Positions 1 to 5,803 of a DNA stretch of 6,938 nt are shown in pieces. Made by a program: the position numbers and the translations under genes. The DNA comes from Alphaproteobacteria bacterium MarineAlpha3_Bin4 (GTDB lineage Bacteria; Pseudomonadota; Alphaproteobacteria; Rhodospirillales; Casp-alpha2), in the NCBI GenBank assembly GCA_002938045.1, contig PTLJ01000086.1:1-6938 (forward strand). The letters are read 5' to 3'. How positions within the stretch are numbered: position 1 is the first letter of the stretch; every line of letters starts with the position of its first letter. The notes under the pieces are model-generated. The model had not been told where the DNA came from. It was given only the letters and a program-made list of their open reading frames with translations, and made no database searches.

Positions 1-188
1 GGCTGGACAATTTTCCGGGTGAAGATGTTGACCACAGCCGGCACTGCTTTTGCCACCAGCGGCGCGAATGAGAGTTGTATCTCGGCTTTGCCATTCGGAT
101 TCCGCTTATCGGCGATAGCGGCCGTCACTAAGCTAGCGGTGAAGGCCGCGCCAATGACGAAATGCAAAACGACTCGAACTACACCCAT
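1..188 (-). CDS. Deg/HtrA-family periplasmic serine protease, N-terminal part (cut by window edge)
   Basis: Only the first 62 codons are present; the gene runs off the left edge. From the ATG at 188 the protein opens with a Sec-type signal peptide: a short start with Arg5, a hydrophobic stretch at residues 6-23, and an Ala24-Ile25-Ala26 site likely cut before Asp27. After it, the segment FAPLVAKAVPAVVNIFTRK (residues 41-59) matches the conserved start of mature Do/DegP-like proteases. These degrade or refold damaged proteins in the periplasm, so that role is inferred. The catalytic His-Asp-Ser triad and PDZ domains would lie outside the window and cannot be checked. No clear Shine-Dalgarno sequence precedes the ATG, although no better in-frame start is seen. 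A Deg-type protease gene after rplQ is a familiar arrangement in Alphaproteobacteria. Which paralogue it is (degP, degQ or other) cannot be decided. Confidence 0.8.
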   Translation of the reverse strand, partial: MGVVRVVLHFVIGAAFTASLVTAAIADKRNPNGKAEIQLSFAPLVAKAVPAVVNIFTRKIVQ

Positions 189-217
189 TGCAGGTAACCG
201 TCCGGACTCACGATTAG

Positions 218-245
218 ATTGTAGTTTATCATTTGACGGTGAAAA
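218..245 (-). promoter_or_regulatory. Candidate sigma70-type promoter for the Deg-like protease gene
   Basis: On the minus strand a TACAAT box (218-223, five of six to TATAAT) lies 16 bp downstream of TTTTCA (240-245, four of six to TTGACA). The expected transcript start is near 211, giving a leader of about 22 nt before the ATG at 188. The placement in the 116-bp gap after rplQ fits independent expression of the protease. The -35 match is weak and the surrounding DNA is AT-rich, so chance is possible. Confidence 0.4.
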
Positions 246-304
246 AAGTAGATACGTAGGCTGCTTTCGACGTGATTTAGAACGACAGCGCAATGAGGCG
301 TTAG

Positions 305-739
305 CTACTCGGCCTTGTTCTGGCCTTCTGCCTCCAGTTCAGCCTGGTGGCGCACCTTATCCTCGGCGCCCTTGGCATCGGGATCACGGTCGACCAGCTC
401 GATGATTGCCATCGGCGCGCTATCGCCGAAACGATACCCGGTCTTCAAAACACGCGTATAGCCACCGTTTCTTTCTTTGTAGCGATCGGCGAGCGAGCTG
501 AACAGCTTAGCAACCGCGTCGTCGTCACGGAGATACGAAAACGCACGGCGTCGTGCATGCAGGGTACCCCGCTTACCGAGTGTGACCATCTTGTCGGCGA
601 CCCGCCGAAGCTCCTTGGCCTTCGGAAGCGTCGTCGTAATTTGCTCATGGGTCAGCAAAGAAACCGCCATGTTGGCGAACACAGATTTGCGGTGAGGACT
701 GGACCGATTGAGTTTCCGAGCACCATGACGGTGGCGCAT
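305..739 (-). CDS. rplQ: 50S ribosomal protein L17
   Basis: Encodes L17, a protein of the large ribosomal subunit that sits near the peptide exit tunnel. The 144-residue product begins MRHRHGARKLNRSSPHRKSV, the hallmark N-terminus of the family, and contains the typical LRRVADKMVTLGKRG segment (residues 44-58) and the C-terminal RVLKTGYRFGDSAPMAIIEL block (96-115). A charged tail of about 25 residues follows, which is usual for alphaproteobacterial L17 and makes it longer than the roughly 127-residue E. coli form. The ATG is preceded by AGGAG (747-751) with 7 nt spacing. It is the last gene of the alpha operon, 78 bp after rpoA. No hairpin followed by a T-run is visible after its TAG stop, so how transcription ends here is not evident. 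Confidence 0.98.
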   Translation of the reverse strand: MRHRHGARKLNRSSPHRKSVFANMAVSLLTHEQITTTLPKAKELRRVADKMVTLGKRGTLHARRRAFSYLRDDDAVAKLFSSLADRYKERNGGYTRVLKTGYRFGDSAPMAIIELVDRDPDAKGAEDKVRHQAELEAEGQNKAE

Positions 740-811
740 GTTCAGGCTCCTGTTCTATCCTGCACGTGCCATTTAACACACAGGCGCTTTTCCCTTATCG
801 TCTTTTTACCG

Positions 812-826
812 CCGTTCCTAGAACGG
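812..826 (-). other. Small inverted repeat with the rpoA stop codon as its loop
   Basis: Perfect 6-bp arms CCGTTC and GAACGG flank three bases that are exactly the TAG stop codon of rpoA on the minus strand. No T-run follows (the next bases are A-rich), so it does not look like a rho-independent terminator. It could be a weak RNA hairpin at the 3' end of rpoA, or chance. A 3-nt loop is possible but tight. Confidence 0.35.
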
Positions 827-1834
827 TTCTTCAAGCTTCTTGGCCAACTCCTCGATGTTCTCCGGCGGCCAGTTGAAAATCTCCATGCCCAGGTGCAAAC
901 CCATTTGGCTCAACACTTCCTTGATCTCGTTCAAGGACTTACGGCCGAAATTTGGAGTCCGCAACATATCCGCTTCGCTCTTCAGGACGAGATCGCCGAT
1001 GTAGATGATGTTGTCGTTCTTGAGACAGTTGGCGGAACGAACCGAGAGTTCCAGTTCGTCGACTTTGCGCAACAGGTTTTTGTTGAAGGGCAGGTCCTCG
1101 TGCGTATCTTCGAGGGCCTTTTCTTCGGGCTCCTCGAAGGAGATAAACAACTGCAATTGGTCCTGAAGGATGCGCGCTGCCAGGGCCACGGCATTGTCAG
1201 GCGTGACTGCGCCGTTGGTAGTCACTTCGACCGATAGCTTGTCGTGGTCCGTGACTTGCCCGACACGGGTGTTATCGATCTTGTAAGAAACCTTGCGCAC
1301 CGGCGAAAACACTGCGTCCACTGGAATTAGCCCGATTGGGCTGTCCTCTGTGCGGTTGTGCGCCGCCGGTAGGTAGCCTTTGCCGTTCTCGACGGTCAGT
1401 TCCATCGACAGTTTAGCACCGTTATCGAGGTGACAAAGCACCAGATCTGGATTCATAATCTCGATATCTGCGCTGCCCTCGATATCGCCAGCCTTGACCT
1501 CGCCCGGCCCTTTGGCCCTCAGGGTCATGCGCTTTGGGCCATCGGCGTTCATTTTCAGACCCATCGATTTTATATTGAGAACAATGTCCGTGACGTCCTC
1601 GCGAACGCCCGGAATTGTCGAAAACTCGTGCAATACCCCATCGATCTGGGCGGCCGTGACGGCGGCGCCCTGCAGTGACGACAACAATACGCGTCTCAGC
1701 GCGTTCCCAAGCGTTAGGCCAAAGCCCCGCTCGAGCGGTTCCGCAACGATGGTCGCTGTGCGCTCCGGATCAGTGCCCGGCACGACATTGAGTTTCTGCG
1801 GTTTAATCAGTTCCTGCCAGTTTTTGTGAATCAC
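818..1834 (-). CDS. rpoA: DNA-directed RNA polymerase subunit alpha
   Basis: Encodes the alpha subunit, which dimerises to seed assembly of the polymerase core and contacts promoter UP elements and activators. At 338 residues it is full length. The N-terminal domain (about 1-235) carries the family block ERGFGLTLGNALRRVLLSSL (35-54), used in dimerisation and beta contact. After a charged linker (about 236-255) comes the C-terminal domain with VDELELSVRSANCLKNDNI (258-276); Arg266 aligns with the DNA-contacting Arg265 of E. coli, and NWPP (321-324) is also conserved. The start is GTG, chosen because GAGGT (1842-1846) lies 7 nt upstream and the product then begins MIHKNWQELIKP, as expected for alphaproteobacterial RpoA. 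rpsD, which separates rpsK and rpoA in E. coli, is absent; a 147-bp gap is there instead. Confidence 0.98.
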   Translation of the reverse strand: MIHKNWQELIKPQKLNVVPGTDPERTATIVAEPLERGFGLTLGNALRRVLLSSLQGAAVTAAQIDGVLHEFSTIPGVREDVTDIVLNIKSMGLKMNADGPKRMTLRAKGPGEVKAGDIEGSADIEIMNPDLVLCHLDNGAKLSMELTVENGKGYLPAAHNRTEDSPIGLIPVDAVFSPVRKVSYKIDNTRVGQVTDHDKLSVEVTTNGAVTPDNAVALAARILQDQLQLFISFEEPEEKALEDTHEDLPFNKNLLRKVDELELSVRSANCLKNDNIIYIGDLVLKSEADMLRTPNFGRKSLNEIKEVLSQMGLHLGMEIFNWPPENIEELAKKLEEPF

Positions 1835-1841
1835 TTGGGTG

Positions 1842-1846
1842 ACCTC
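1842..1846 (-). promoter_or_regulatory. Shine-Dalgarno sequence setting the GTG start of rpoA
   Basis: GAGGT on the minus strand is spaced 7 nt from the GTG at 1832-1834. The nearby ATG codons (for example 1847-1849) are out of frame with rpoA and run into a TGA that overlaps the GTG, so the GTG is the best start. Confidence 0.75.
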
Positions 1847-1940
1847 ATGCTCGTCATATTTATTACAATTCCTTGTACGTAAGGCCTTTCGCTCTGCGCC
1901 GCGATCTTCCCGGTCACGGCCAACAACGTTCCCGCCGCCG

Positions 1941-1962
1941 CTGATTGCATCTCGATAATCAG
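1941..1962 (-). other. Inverted repeat in the rpsK-rpoA gap
   Basis: Arms CTGATT and AATCAG (6 bp, perfect) enclose a 10-nt loop on the transcript. A second perfect 6-bp pairing uses GCTGAT at 1972-1977 with ATCAGC at 1940-1945, which shares the downstream arm, so the two stems exclude each other. No T-run follows either. This could be a leader-like RNA structure ahead of rpoA, but two short stems may arise by chance. Confidence 0.3.
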
Positions 1963-1981
1963 TGCCTTTTTATCAGCCGGG

Positions 1982-2374
1982 TTAAACCCGACGGCGTTTC
2001 CGCGGGCGACAGCCGTTATGGGGAATTGGCGTAACGTCCTGGATAACGGTAATCGTGAAGCCAACAGCCTGAAGCGCTCGCAAAGCTGACTCTCGGCCAG
2101 AGCCTGGCCCCTTAACTTGAACCTCGAGGGTATTCATCCCGTGCACCATCGCTTTACGGCCCGCATCCTCACCAGCAATCTGTGCGGCATAGGGTGTCGA
2201 CTTGCGGGATCCCTTGAATCCTTGGGAACCCGCTGACGACCAGGCGATGGTATTTCCTTGCAAGTCGGTGATAGTGATCATTGTGTTATTAAACGACGCG
2301 TTAACGTGTGCAATGCCGGAAACGATGTTCTTACGTTCGCGTCGGCGCGTGCGCTGTGTGCTAGGTTTGACCAT
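1982..2374 (-). CDS. rpsK: 30S ribosomal protein S11
   Basis: Encodes S11, a small-subunit platform protein that contacts 16S rRNA near the mRNA exit (E-site) region. The 130-residue product is full length. Family landmarks are a basic N-terminus, GIAHVNASFNNTMITITD (20-37) and GNTIAWSSAGSQGFKGSRKS (40-59), then QVKGPGSGRESALRAL (86-101) and the C-terminal DVTPIPHNGCRPRKRRRV (113-130), including the Asn-Gly pair found in S11 proteins. The ATG is preceded by AAGGA with about 8 nt spacing, inside the 16-bp gap after rpsM. The stop is followed by 147 bp before rpoA, where many other bacteria carry rpsD. Confidence 0.98.
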   Translation of the reverse strand: MVKPSTQRTRRRERKNIVSGIAHVNASFNNTMITITDLQGNTIAWSSAGSQGFKGSRKSTPYAAQIAGEDAGRKAMVHGMNTLEVQVKGPGSGRESALRALQAVGFTITVIQDVTPIPHNGCRPRKRRRV

Positions 2375-2390
2375 GACGGATCCTTAGAAT

Positions 2391-2771
2391 TTACTTGGTG
2401 ATTACTCTCTTCTTGCCAGCGATGGCTTTAGCTGGCCCCTTGCGGGTGCGAGCGTTGGTATGGGTCCTCTGTCCGCGCACCGGCAAACCGCGCCGATGCC
2501 GAATTCCCCGGTAACAACCCAGGTCCATCAACCGCTTTATGTTAATCGCACGCTCGCGCCTGAGATCACCTTCAACCTGAAAGTCCTGATCTATGGTGTC
2601 CCGAATGCGCGCCAACTCATCGTCGGTCAGGTCGCTGACCCGACGTTCAGCGGGGATGCCTATATGATCACAGATCTTGAGCGCCGAGGTTCGACCAATT
2701 CCATGGATATAAGTCAGGGCAATCACGACCCGCTTTCCGGTCGGGATATTCACGCCAGCAATACGTGCCAA
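2391..2771 (-). CDS. rpsM: 30S ribosomal protein S13
   Basis: Encodes S13, a head protein of the small subunit that contacts 16S rRNA, S19 and the P-site tRNA and forms bridges to the large subunit. The 126-residue product opens MARIAGVNIPTGKRV and has the helix-two-turn-helix core with THE-like segment ALTYIHGIGRTSALKIC (18-34). The conserved CYRGIRHRRGLPVRGQRTHT (85-104) and a basic C-terminal tail follow. The start codon is TTG: it gives the expected N-terminus and has AAGGAG (2780-2785) 8 nt upstream, and no in-frame ATG or GTG sits near. It is the first gene after the promoter at 2838-2865 and so heads the alpha operon. rpmJ, which often precedes rpsM in other phyla, is not here. Confidence 0.97.
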   Translation of the reverse strand: MARIAGVNIPTGKRVVIALTYIHGIGRTSALKICDHIGIPAERRVSDLTDDELARIRDTIDQDFQVEGDLRRERAINIKRLMDLGCYRGIRHRRGLPVRGQRTHTNARTRKGPAKAIAGKKRVITK

Positions 2772-2831
2772 AGCTCTATCTCCTTAACTTTGGTATAAAA
2801 AAGGTTTTTCTGCCAGACGGGGTTCGGAAGA
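2772..2831 (-). promoter_or_regulatory. Predicted 5' leader of the alpha operon transcript
   Basis: If transcription starts about 7 nt past the TATAAT at 2838-2843, the rpsM leader is about 60 nt. It holds a C-rich first half and an A5-CC-T7 stretch (around 2798-2811) before the Shine-Dalgarno site. In E. coli, S4 binds a pseudoknot in the rpsM leader. Here rpsD is not in the operon, and I see no comparable long helices, so a S4-type control is not supported by inspection. Confidence 0.4.
2780..2785 (-). promoter_or_regulatory. Shine-Dalgarno sequence setting the TTG start of rpsM
   Basis: AAGGAG on the minus strand, with 8 nt between it and the TTG at 2769-2771. Its strength may offset the weak start codon. 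Confidence 0.8.
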
Positions 2832-2837
2832 GGCGCG

Positions 2838-2865
2838 ATTATAGGCCCTAACGACGTCAAGTCAA
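2838..2865 (-). promoter_or_regulatory. Near-consensus sigma70-type promoter for rpsM-rpsK-rpoA-rplQ
   Basis: On the minus strand TTGACT (2860-2865, five of six to TTGACA) is followed after 16 bp by a perfect TATAAT (2838-2843). It begins only 17 bp past the adk stop codon and lies in the longest gap of the spc part. This should allow the alpha operon genes to be transcribed apart from, or in addition to, read-through from spc. Confidence 0.8.
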
Positions 2866-2882
2866 CACGCTCAGGAGCACCT

Positions 2883-3554
2883 TTAACCACCTTCAATTCC
2901 TGCCTTTCTCTGCCCGACGATATTGTTCAATTGCGCCGTAATTTCGTCTATTGCCTTCATCCCCTCGACGCTCTTCAAAACCCCTTTATTCCGGTAATAG
3001 GTGATGATCGAAACGGTCTGCTCCTGGTAGGCGGCCAACCGCGAACGAACGGTTTGCTCTTTGTCGTCGTCGCGGCGGTTGAACCGGGTGCCGCCACAAC
3101 TGTCACACACACCATCTTTGGCCGATTTCTGAAACTGGTCATGATAGCCGGAACCGCAGTCTGCACAGGTGTAACGGCCGGTGATGCGGGTAACCATCGC
3201 GTCATTGTCGGCGACAATTTCGATCACGTAGTTGATTATTAATCCTTTCGCATCGAGCATTTCATCGAGAGATTCCGCCTGCGGCGTGGTCCGCGGAAAA
3301 CCGTCGAGGATGAAGCCAGCTTTGCAATCAGCAGCATCGATACGGTTGCTGATCATGCCGATGATAATTTCATCGGAGACCAATCCGCCGGCATCCATGA
3401 TTGCCTTAGCCTTTTTTCCCAGTTTGCTGCCTGACGCCGCTTCGGCGCGCAGCATATCTCCAGTCGATAGGTGCGTGATTCCGTGGGTGTCTTGTAGACG
3501 CTTTGCCTGCGTCCCCTTTCCGGCGCCAGGGGGACCGAGGAGGATTAGGTTCAT
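2883..3554 (-). CDS. adk: Adenylate kinase, zinc-type lid
   Basis: Catalyses ATP + AMP to 2 ADP in the cytoplasm, balancing adenine nucleotide pools. The 223-residue protein has the P-loop GPPGAGKGT (7-15), the AMP-binding STGDMLR (30-36), DGFPRT (84-89) and the RRDDDKEQTVRSRL region (160-173). This is the long form with a full LID (about 122-164). The LID carries four cysteines, Cys130, Cys133, Cys150 and Cys153, in two CxxC pairs, the pattern of zinc-binding LIDs known from Gram-positive and some alphaproteobacterial enzymes. Its ATG overlaps the secY TGA in an ATGA, and the upstream GGGG is a poor Shine-Dalgarno site, which suggests translation coupled to secY. The adk position between secY and rpsM is common in Alphaproteobacteria and Firmicutes. 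Confidence 0.98.
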   Translation of the reverse strand: MNLILLGPPGAGKGTQAKRLQDTHGITHLSTGDMLRAEAASGSKLGKKAKAIMDAGGLVSDEIIIGMISNRIDAADCKAGFILDGFPRTTPQAESLDEMLDAKGLIINYVIEIVADNDAMVTRITGRYTCADCGSGYHDQFQKSAKDGVCDSCGGTRFNRRDDDKEQTVRSRLAAYQEQTVSIITYYRNKGVLKSVEGMKAIDEITAQLNNIVGQRKAGIEGG

Positions 3555-4894
3555 CCCCGTTGCCCCCGCAGTTTAGTCTTCTTGATCAATCCTTCGTATT
3601 GATGGGCCAATAGATGTGACTGCACTTGGGCGATGGTATCCATTGTAACAGTGACTACTATCAGAAGGCTGGTGCCGCCGAAATAGAACGGCACGGAAAA
3701 CCGGGAAATCAATAGTTCCGGTAACAAGCAGATCACTGCCAGATAGGCGGCACCGACGACCGTAAGGCGGGTCAGGACGCGGTCGAGATAGTCGGCCGTG
3801 TTCTTGCCGGGACGGATCCCCGGCATAAAACCTCCGTACTTCTTCAGATTGTCGGCCGTATCCGCCGGATTAAATACGACGGCCGTATAAAAGAAGGCGA
3901 AAAACACCACCATCGAGATGTAAAGGATCAGATAGACCGGTTGGCCGCGGCCTAAATAGGCGGCGACTGTGGTCATCCATTCGGGCCCCTGGCCGGCCGA
4001 AAAACTGATGACCGTAATTGGCATCAACAGGAGGGAGCTGGCGAAGATGGGAGGAATGACGCCAGCGGTATTGATCTTGAGGGGCAGGTGCGAGCTTTCG
4101 CCACCAGTCATCTTGTTGCCGCGTTGACGCTTTGGGTATTGAATAATGATCCGGCGCTGGGCGCGCTCGACGAAGACGATGAAATAGATCACTGCGGCCG
4201 CCATGAACAGCAGAAAAATGATGAAGGCGGTCGAAAGCGCGCCTGTACGCCCCAACTCGAGAGTTCCCGCGAGGGCGCTAGGCAGATTGGCAACAATGCC
4301 CGAGAAGATGATCAACGAGATCCCGTTACCGACACCGCGCTGGGTGATCTGCTCGCCAAGCCACATCAGGAAGATAGTGCCGCCGACCAGCGTGACAACG
4401 ACGGTGAACCTAAAGAACAGGCCGGGGTTGGCAACGGCAGGTCCTTGGCTTGACGTCATACCCTCGATTCCTGACGCGATACCGTAGGCCTGTAGGGAGG
4501 CGATTAAAACCGTGCCGTAGCGGGTATACTGGTTAATTTTTTTGCGCCCGCTCTCGCCTTCCTTCTTGATCGCCTCCAGTTGTGGTGAAACTGCTGACAT
4601 CAGCTGCATAATGATCGACGCCGAAATATAAGGCATGATGTTAAGCGCAAAAATTGCCATCCGCCCGAGCGCGCCGCCAGCGAACATGTCGAACATGCCG
4701 AGGATGCCGCCCTGGTTTTGTCGGAAAATGTCCTGCAGAACGCCCGGATTGATGCCGGGCAGCGGAATATAAGTGCCGAGCCGATATATGATTAACACGC
4801 TCAGCGTAAACCAGATGCGTTTCTTCAGTTCGGTGGCCTTCGCAAAGGCGCCGAAATTTAGGTTGGCGGCAAATTGCTCAGCGGCGGAAGCCAT
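3551..4894 (-). CDS. secY: Protein translocase channel subunit SecY
   Basis: Forms the SecYEG channel in the inner membrane, through which proteins are exported (with SecA) or inserted co-translationally. The 447-residue product fits ten membrane helices, roughly at 25-45, 77-100, 125-145, 160-180, 190-210, 220-243, 275-298, 318-341, 378-397 and 403-423. Signature segments are ALGRMAIFALNIMPYISASI (75-94) in and before helix 2 and WLGEQITQRGVGNGISLIIF (178-197). The cytosolic loop GGFMPGIRPG (354-363) contains Arg361, matching the functionally critical Arg357 of E. coli. The ATG follows the rplO TAA with no base between, and its AGAGGC-type ribosome site lies inside the end of rplO, so coupling is likely. 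It ends in an ATGA overlap with adk. Confidence 0.99.
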   Translation of the reverse strand: MASAAEQFAANLNFGAFAKATELKKRIWFTLSVLIIYRLGTYIPLPGINPGVLQDIFRQNQGGILGMFDMFAGGALGRMAIFALNIMPYISASIIMQLMSAVSPQLEAIKKEGESGRKKINQYTRYGTVLIASLQAYGIASGIEGMTSSQGPAVANPGLFFRFTVVVTLVGGTIFLMWLGEQITQRGVGNGISLIIFSGIVANLPSALAGTLELGRTGALSTAFIIFLLFMAAAVIYFIVFVERAQRRIIIQYPKRQRGNKMTGGESSHLPLKINTAGVIPPIFASSLLLMPITVISFSAGQGPEWMTTVAAYLGRGQPVYLILYISMVVFFAFFYTAVVFNPADTADNLKKYGGFMPGIRPGKNTADYLDRVLTRLTVVGAAYLAVICLLPELLISRFSVPFYFGGTSLLIVVTVTMDTIAQVQSHLLAHQYEGLIKKTKLRGQRG

Positions 4895-5551
4895 TTAGTC
4901 TGCCTCTGCCTCGTCACTCTCTTGTTGCGATTTATCGGCCCCTTCTGAAACCTGTTCTCCCTCGCTGCCGCGGAAGCCGTCCGAATCCTTGGCATCGCCT
5001 TTGGCTTCCAATCCCGGCTTGGCGGCCTTGCCACCCCTGTCCTTCTTGGCCTTGCGCTCGTGCGCCTTGCCCTTGCCTTCGGGCTTGGGCTTGGGCTGAG
5101 GCAGGGTGACGCTGCCACCCGCCTTCTCGACTGCTGCAATCGCCGCTTTCGAAGCACCGGTGACTTTGATCTCTAATTTGTTCCTAAGTTCGCCTTTCCC
5201 AAGGAGCCGCACCCCATCGCGACTTCTGCGGACTAAGCCAGCCTCAAGCAGGCTCTTGCCAGTAATTGGCTTCTTGGCGTCGATTTTACCAGAATCGACC
5301 GCTTTTTGAAGGGCGCCGATATTGATCTCGGCGAAATCCTTCGTAAACAGGTTCTTGAAGCCGCGTTTCGGCAAGCGACGATAAAGCGGCATCTGGCCGC
5401 CTTCGAAACCGAGAAGGGAAACACCGCTTCTCGACTTCTGGCCATTGTGCCCACGGCCTGAGGTCTTGCCCCTGCCCGACGCAATTCCTCGGCCGATCCG
5501 CTTGCGTGCATTATGGGCGCCGTCATTGTCACGAAGCTCGTTCAGTTTCAT
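4895..5551 (-). CDS. rplO: 50S ribosomal protein L15 with long charged C-terminal extension
   Basis: Encodes L15, a large-subunit assembly protein that binds 23S rRNA. Residues 1-150 are a normal L15: MKLNELRDNDGAHNARKRIG at the start, the Gly/Arg-rich SGRGKTSGRGHNGQKSRSG (25-43), FEGGQMPLYRRLPKRGF (49-65) and the C-terminal domain ending in AAIAAVEKAGGSVTLPQPKP (136-155). The usual protein is about 145-165 residues; this one has 218. The extra 68 residues (151-218) are low in complexity: Lys/Pro/Gly-rich and basic up to about 185, then Ser/Glu/Asp-rich and acidic, with no hydrophobic core, so probably disordered. A ribosome site AGGGG lies 7 nt before the ATG. The TAA is directly followed by the secY ATG. 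No function is known to me for the tail. Confidence 0.97.
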   Translation of the reverse strand: MKLNELRDNDGAHNARKRIGRGIASGRGKTSGRGHNGQKSRSGVSLLGFEGGQMPLYRRLPKRGFKNLFTKDFAEINIGALQKAVDSGKIDAKKPITGKSLLEAGLVRRSRDGVRLLGKGELRNKLEIKVTGASKAAIAAVEKAGGSVTLPQPKPKPEGKGKAHERKAKKDRGGKAAKPGLEAKGDAKDSDGFRGSEGEQVSEGADKSQQESDEAEAD

Positions 5552-5601
5552 TTTTTGACCCCTAAAGTCTCGCCCCTGCGGACGGTCGCGAATTTACGGA
5601 T

Positions 5602-5799
5602 TCAGTCGACCTGTTCAACACGAACTAGGTGCTTGACCTTGTCAATCATGCCGCGGATAGCTGGCGTATCTTCCAACTCGCGGGTGCGGTTCATCTTGTT
5701 GAGCCCGAGCCCGATAAGAGTCTTGCGCTGATCACGCGGGTGACCGATAGGACTACCGGTTTGTGTTACGCGCACCATAGCCTTTGAATTATCCGGCAT
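5602..5799 (-). CDS. rpmD: 50S ribosomal protein L30
   Basis: Encodes L30, a small large-subunit protein of about 60 residues in bacteria; here it has 65. The core VRVTQTGSPIGHPRDQRKTL (9-28), then IGLGLNKMNRTRELEDTPAI (29-48) and RGMIDKVKHLVRVEQVD (49-65) are clear family matches. The ATG at 5797-5799 is favoured, since AAGGA lies 8 nt upstream in the end of rpsE; it adds a short leader, MPDNSKA. A second in-frame ATG (codon 8, at 5776-5778) has AAAGG only 2 nt before it, too close. It starts 4 bp after rpsE and ends 50 bp before rplO. The same frame stays open upstream into rpsE, but that part is out-of-frame shadow. rpmD between rpsE and rplO is the standard spc order. Confidence 0.96.
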   Translation of the reverse strand: MPDNSKAMVRVTQTGSPIGHPRDQRKTLIGLGLNKMNRTRELEDTPAIRGMIDKVKHLVRVEQVD

Positions 5800-5803
5800 A
5801 TCC

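Noticed and set aside
189..304. Search for a rho-independent terminator between rplQ and the protease gene
   Set aside because: A T6 run is present on the minus strand (about 242-247) but the preceding bases form only weak, interrupted pairings (GCTG with CAGC), so no terminator is called.
347..1237. A long open frame (296 codons) on the plus strand across rplQ and rpoA
   Set aside because: It is entirely antisense to two certain genes, has no recognisable domain, and long antisense frames are expected over constrained GC-rich genes.
2204..2233. Imperfect inverted repeat (GCGGG-AT-CCC, loop, GGG-AA-CCCGC) inside rpsK
   Set aside because: It encodes the conserved GSQGFKGSRK region of S11, so protein constraint explains the bases, and the stem is interrupted by mismatches.
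2798..2812. A-run followed by CC and a T-run before rpsM, considered as a terminator for adk
   Set aside because: There is no stable GC-rich stem before the T-run, and it lies downstream of the strong promoter for rpsM, so it is more likely an AT-rich leader segment.
4088..4453. Open frame on the plus strand inside secY
   Set aside because: Antisense shadow of secY; no ribosome site or family resemblance.
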